Shown one piece after another: positions 6,124 to 8,390 of a stretch of DNA of 8,390 nt. The position numbers and the translations under genes are program-made. Each line of letters begins with the position of its first letter. The stretch's first letter is position 1. Origin of the DNA: an uncultured Roseburia sp. (GTDB taxonomy: Bacteria > Bacillota > Clostridia > Lachnospirales > Lachnospiraceae); assembly GCA_934307185.1 (NCBI GenBank), contig CAKRCJ010000081.1:1-8390 (forward strand). Reading direction: 5' to 3'. Under the pieces are notes generated by a model. That model saw only the letters and a list, made by a program, of their open reading frames with translations, searched no databases and was not told where the DNA came from.

Positions 6124-6513
6124 TCACTCCCAACCGGCATCAATCAAATTAAAAGATATTGTTTTGTCTCTCGTAATCATATGTGTAAGGCTATCGACAA
6201 ATAATGGTACACCCTTTCGGTCACCCGGATACATTGTAATTGTAATCAGATGACCGGGATTTGCCATATCTTCAAAGGTAACAGGCACGTAGAATGGTTT
6301 AATAGCATCCAACATCATCTTACGCTGCTGCGGTGTCAAGCCTACCCATTTTAAATTATCCAGTTTATATAAATCACGCCCGACACGTTGCCCTATGACC
6401 GCATTATTCGTATTTCTGCCGGCATTCACAGTCGTTGATATGGTCCATGAAAATCCGACTGCCGGACATGGGAAATCATATCCGTTTACATTCAAAAATG
6501 ATGATAATGCCAT
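6124..6513 (-). CDS. Minor tail protein at the distal-tail position (129 aa)
   Basis: A compact protein (MALSSFLNVNGYDFPCPAVG, VIGQRVGRDLYKLDNLKW, LTPQQRKMMLDAIKPFYVPV, THMITRDKTISFNLIDAGWE). It matches, as I recall it, a conserved short tail protein of Clostridia prophages encoded between the tape measure and the hub. Proteins in this slot usually connect the tail tube to the tip (distal tail protein-like), although at 129 aa it is much shorter than classical Dit proteins. The start is clear: AGGAGG five bases before the ATG. It is the first structural gene after the terminator at 6530-6585, so its transcription must come either from read-through of that terminator or from a promoter not evident in the 81-bp gap. 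Confidence 0.75.
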   Translation of the reverse strand: MALSSFLNVNGYDFPCPAVGFSWTISTTVNAGRNTNNAVIGQRVGRDLYKLDNLKWVGLTPQQRKMMLDAIKPFYVPVTFEDMANPGHLITITMYPGDRKGVPLFVDSLTHMITRDKTISFNLIDAGWE

Positions 6514-6529
6514 GTTAACCTCCTAAAAA

Positions 6530-6585
6530 CTGTATAAGAAAAGAGCCGCCGCATTGCTAATATTAATCAGTCAATGCAACAGCTC
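6530..6585 (-). terminator. Intrinsic terminator after the coiled-coil gene
   Basis: On the minus strand a 14-bp stem (arms 6585-6572 and 6556-6543; GAGC, TGTT, GCATTG pairing with CAATGC, GGCG, GCTC, with three G-U wobbles) and a 15-base loop are followed directly by TTTTCTTATA. It begins 9 bp after the stop of the coiled-coil gene and lies within the tail operon, just before the 129-aa tail gene. Confidence 0.75.
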
Positions 6586-6594
6586 CACCGTCTT

Positions 6595-7089
6595 TTACTT
6601 TCCTGCTTTTTCCAATCTTTCCCATTTAGGGTCTTCCATTTCTTGTTTTTGATTCTCTAGTTGTAATAATTTTGTTTCCAATTCTCGAATTTTAACTCTA
6701 CATTCTCCAAGTTCAATTCTTGTATCTTGAAGTTCACTATAAATTTTAGCGTTATCCGACATTAACACTTCATTAGAATGTGCTTTGCTTTCACGTAATT
6801 TTATAATTTCTTCTCTGTATTCATCAATTTTCTTCTTATGCTCAATATTTTCTTCTTTTAATTTGCCACATTCATCTTGTATGGTATTTGAACTTTGCAA
6901 ATCTTCAAGTAATTTTTTATTTTCTTCTGCAACATTGTTATACTCTTTACAAAGTTTTTTACGTTGCAACCATTGAAGGAAACATAAAATAACAGCTACA
7001 GCTAATGTCCACCAAAATATCCAAAAGAACATAAATACACATATAATCCATGTGGGAATAAAATCTTTAAAACTTTTTATATATCTCAT
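6595..7089 (-). CDS. Membrane-anchored coiled-coil protein, unknown function (164 aa)
   Basis: Residues 1-11 are short and basic. Residues 12-40 are strongly hydrophobic and Trp/Phe-rich (WIICVFMFFWIFWWTLAVAV), enough for one long or two short membrane passes. QRKK then marks a cytoplasmic-side basic boundary. From about 50 to 155 there is an almost uninterrupted charged helix with coiled-coil heptads (ENKKLLEDLQ, KKKIDEYREEIIKLRES, ELETKLLQLENQKQEME). No enzyme motif is seen. It does not look like a virion protein. With the upstream zinc-ribbon gene and the terminator behind it, it fits a lysogeny-expressed or host-modifying accessory gene. The ribosome site is weak (AAGG, ten bases upstream). 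A hand count of one 60-base stretch (6781-6840) gives 16 G+C, against 20 and 25 in stretches of the hub and 129-aa genes. Confidence 0.7.
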   Translation of the reverse strand: MRYIKSFKDFIPTWIICVFMFFWIFWWTLAVAVILCFLQWLQRKKLCKEYNNVAEENKKLLEDLQSSNTIQDECGKLKEENIEHKKKIDEYREEIIKLRESKAHSNEVLMSDNAKIYSELQDTRIELGECRVKIRELETKLLQLENQKQEMEDPKWERLEKAGK

Positions 7090-7146
7090 ATCTTCATGAC
7101 CTTTTCTTTCGTATGCAATGAATTTCTAAATTAAGTTTTCTATTGC

Positions 7147-7734
7147 TTAATAAAATGTATATCCACAACTGTTACACATAATTTTCTTCTGTGTATATGT
7201 CTGTTCTTTTCTTACAACTTTTTCTTTTTTGTTTAAAATCGTAAATGGGTGTAATGGGTTTAAATTTACAGTATATCTTGTCTTGCTTTTTCCTGGGACA
7301 ACTTTATATTCGCTATACCAAGAGCAATCAGAGCTCTTACATCTTGGACAATATACCTCTTGCTTTTCCCCTAATAAAGAATATCTATATATTCCATGAA
7401 AATTTTGATTTTCTATTTTCTTTGGCGGGCTATTTCTCATAAAAGCCTTAGCAAATCCTATTATTTCTGGTTCTCCATTTCTATTATCCGTTTCTAAATA
7501 AGTCACTTTCTTATTTTTTATTGTTGTATATGGAGTTATTCTCATGCCACATGCCTCACAATAATCAGCGTCTGGCTCATTTCGTTCTCCACAAAACTCA
7601 CAACAAATATAGTTATCCTCTTTCTTTTCTTCTATGTTATTCAAATATTGCTTAATAGGAAATCCGCACGCTATACAAATTTCCGCTTTACTTGATATTT
7701 CTTTTCCGCATTCAGGACATTTTATAAGAGCCAT
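7147..7734 (-). CDS. Multi-zinc-ribbon protein, unknown function (195 aa)
   Basis: Three Cys4-type ribbon units are visible. The first is Cys6/Cys9 with Cys20/Cys23 (CPECGK...CIACG). The second is Cys45/Cys48 with Cys59/Cys62 (CEFCGE...CEACG), together like a double zinc ribbon. The third is split: Cys129/Cys132 and Cys187/Cys190 (CPRC...CNSCG), with about 54 residues between the knuckles. Such ribbons bind zinc and usually mediate protein or nucleic-acid contacts; no catalytic domain is seen. I chose the ATG at 7734 because GGAGG lies nine bases upstream and the protein then begins directly at the first ribbon (MALIKCPECG). The in-frame ATG at 7863 would overlap the tape measure gene by 47 bp and add 43 residues unlike the family. 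Inferred to be an accessory gene within the tail operon. Confidence 0.78.
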   Translation of the reverse strand: MALIKCPECGKEISSKAEICIACGFPIKQYLNNIEEKKEDNYICCEFCGERNEPDADYCEACGMRITPYTTIKNKKVTYLETDNRNGEPEIIGFAKAFMRNSPPKKIENQNFHGIYRYSLLGEKQEVYCPRCKSSDCSWYSEYKVVPGKSKTRYTVNLNPLHPFTILNKKEKVVRKEQTYTQKKIMCNSCGYTFY

Positions 7735-7787
7735 AAAACTATTCCTCCTTGTTCTTTGATTGTACCTCGTTTGTAGGTAAAATGGAA
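7735..7787 (-). promoter_or_regulatory. Possible promoter and ribosome site for the accessory gene pair
   Basis: On the minus strand a good -10-like TACAAT lies at 7764-7759, and AAGGAGG follows before the ATG at 7734. With a 17-bp spacer the -35 would be TTCCAT (7787-7782), only half matching TTGACA, so the promoter call is tentative. Its position in the 82-bp gap after the tape measure gene fits an independently transcribed cassette. Confidence 0.35.
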
Positions 7788-7805
7788 GTTTATTCGAAAA
7801 TAAAC
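7788..7805. repeat. Inverted repeat between the tape measure and zinc-ribbon genes
   Basis: A perfect 7-bp inverted repeat, GTTTATT at 7788-7794 and AATAAAC at 7799-7805, with a 4-base loop (TTCG on the transcribed strand). An outer GTAG (7773-7776) could pair with CTAC (7806-7809) around it. No U-tract follows on the minus strand, so it is not a normal terminator. It abuts the possible promoter and may be an operator or a processing hairpin. Confidence 0.35.
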
Positions 7806-7816
7806 CTACATAATAA

Positions 7817-8390
7817 TTATGGTGCAACAAACTGATAACCATTTCTTCTTTGTCTATCATCAATTGCAGCTACCAAAGTCCGTCCATCAATACTTGGAGT
7901 ATAATCTTTATCCGCTGTTTCTCTTGTATTCTGTGCAATTTGAGATAAATATGGTGCTAATGCCTGTTCTACTGCATCCGCAACACCTTTTGATACACCA
8001 ATGGAAACAGCTTCTACAATCTGGTCGTTGTTGGCAACCGTATTACGATTTCCTATCTGTCCTACCATTTCATTTATGCCATTTTCCCTCGCCATGAATA
8101 ATTGTCCTGTTTCTGGAAAACCACCTTCTGCAAATGTTGGAAGATGACCAAGTGAGATTTTATTTCCACCCAATTGTTTACCCGCAACATTCACCTTAGG
8201 CACATCAAAAGTCAATTTTTGATTAAACCAATCAGCAAATCCATTCCATATTTCTTTTATTCCGGCAATAGCATTATCAAAAGCCTGACTTAGTCCGTCT
8301 TTAATGCCACTAAATGTCCAATGTTCCTTGTTAAACTTCGGTTTTACATCATTCTCAAACCAATTGTACAGTCCTGTGCCGCGCCACCAT
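7817..8390 (-). CDS. Tail tape measure protein, C-terminal part (N-terminus beyond window edge)
   Basis: The frame is open from the right edge, giving about 190 residues of the C-terminus. It begins WWRGTGLYNWFENDVKPKFN and runs through repeated Trp-rich helical segments (GIKEIWNGFADWFNQK) typical of tape measure ends. It continues into the landmark FAEGGFPETGQLFMAREN...EMVGQIGNRNTVANNDQIVEAVS, which recurs in Firmicutes siphovirus tape measures, and closes with DGRTLVAAIDDRQRRNGYQF. The tape measure sets tail length and helps DNA entry. An internal ATG at 8215 is not the start, because the frame and family features continue upstream of it. The full protein is normally several times longer. 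Confidence 0.88.
   Translation of the reverse strand, partial: WWRGTGLYNWFENDVKPKFNKEHWTFSGIKDGLSQAFDNAIAGIKEIWNGFADWFNQKLTFDVPKVNVAGKQLGGNKISLGHLPTFAEGGFPETGQLFMARENGINEMVGQIGNRNTVANNDQIVEAVSIGVSKGVADAVEQALAPYLSQIAQNTRETADKDYTPSIDGRTLVAAIDDRQRRNGYQFVAP

Noticed and set aside
7735..7863. Longer start of the zinc-ribbon gene at 7863
   Set aside because: It would overlap the tape measure gene by 47 bp, lacks a good ribosome site, and adds residues without ribbon features. The ATG at 7734 has GGAGG at proper spacing.
1..8390. CRISPR array, tRNA or rRNA genes
   Set aside because: No regularly spaced repeats and no cloverleaf or rRNA-like segments were seen on either strand by eye.

Overview
The window is a stretch of a tailed-phage (siphovirus-like) late region, most likely a prophage of a low-GC Gram-positive host of the Clostridia/Lachnospiraceae kind. 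This rests on the A+T-rich sequence, the strong AGGAGG-type ribosome sites, the XhlA plus Hol44-type holin pair, and tail proteins of a style common in gut Firmicutes prophages. The host is an inference. Every expressed gene lies on the minus strand, so the transcript is read from the right edge to the left edge.

In order of transcription, the window opens with the C-terminal end of the tape measure protein (8390-7817). Two genes that do not look structural follow: a multi-zinc-ribbon protein (7734-7147) and a membrane-anchored coiled-coil protein (7089-6595). They are closed by a clear intrinsic terminator (about 6585-6530), and a possible promoter lies upstream of them. Together they look like a 'moron' cassette inserted in the tail operon. 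Tail-tip genes then resume: a 129-aa tail protein (6513-6124), a 776-aa hub/baseplate-type protein with a duplicated beta-rich module (6118-3788), a 196-aa Ig-like/baseplate protein (3784-3194), a 303-aa multi-Ig-like protein (3194-2283), a 51-aa small protein related to the end of the Ig protein (2263-2108), a 180-aa protein with an assembly-chaperone-like coiled-coil end (2106-1564), and a 221-aa tail-fibre-like protein (1559-894). The lysis genes follow: XhlA-like (492-154) and a holin cut by the left edge (138-1).

The standout feature is an apparent DNA-inversion switch in the tail-fibre-like gene. A perfect 13-bp inverted repeat (AAACCAGAGTTTA) occurs at 568-580 on the plus strand and at 1260-1272 on the minus strand. 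The second copy lies inside the 221-aa gene, at codons 97-100 (NQSL). The first copy begins a startless plus-strand reading frame (to 853) that also reads NQSL in the same codon phase and encodes an alternative C-terminal domain. Inverting the 705-bp segment would swap the last 121 residues of the fibre for 90 different ones, in frame, giving a 190-aa alternative. The layout matches invertible fibre loci such as the Mu G and P1 C segments: constant N-terminus, two convergent C-terminal cassettes, short inverted crossover sites. No recombinase gene is visible in the window, so whether the switch is active is not shown.
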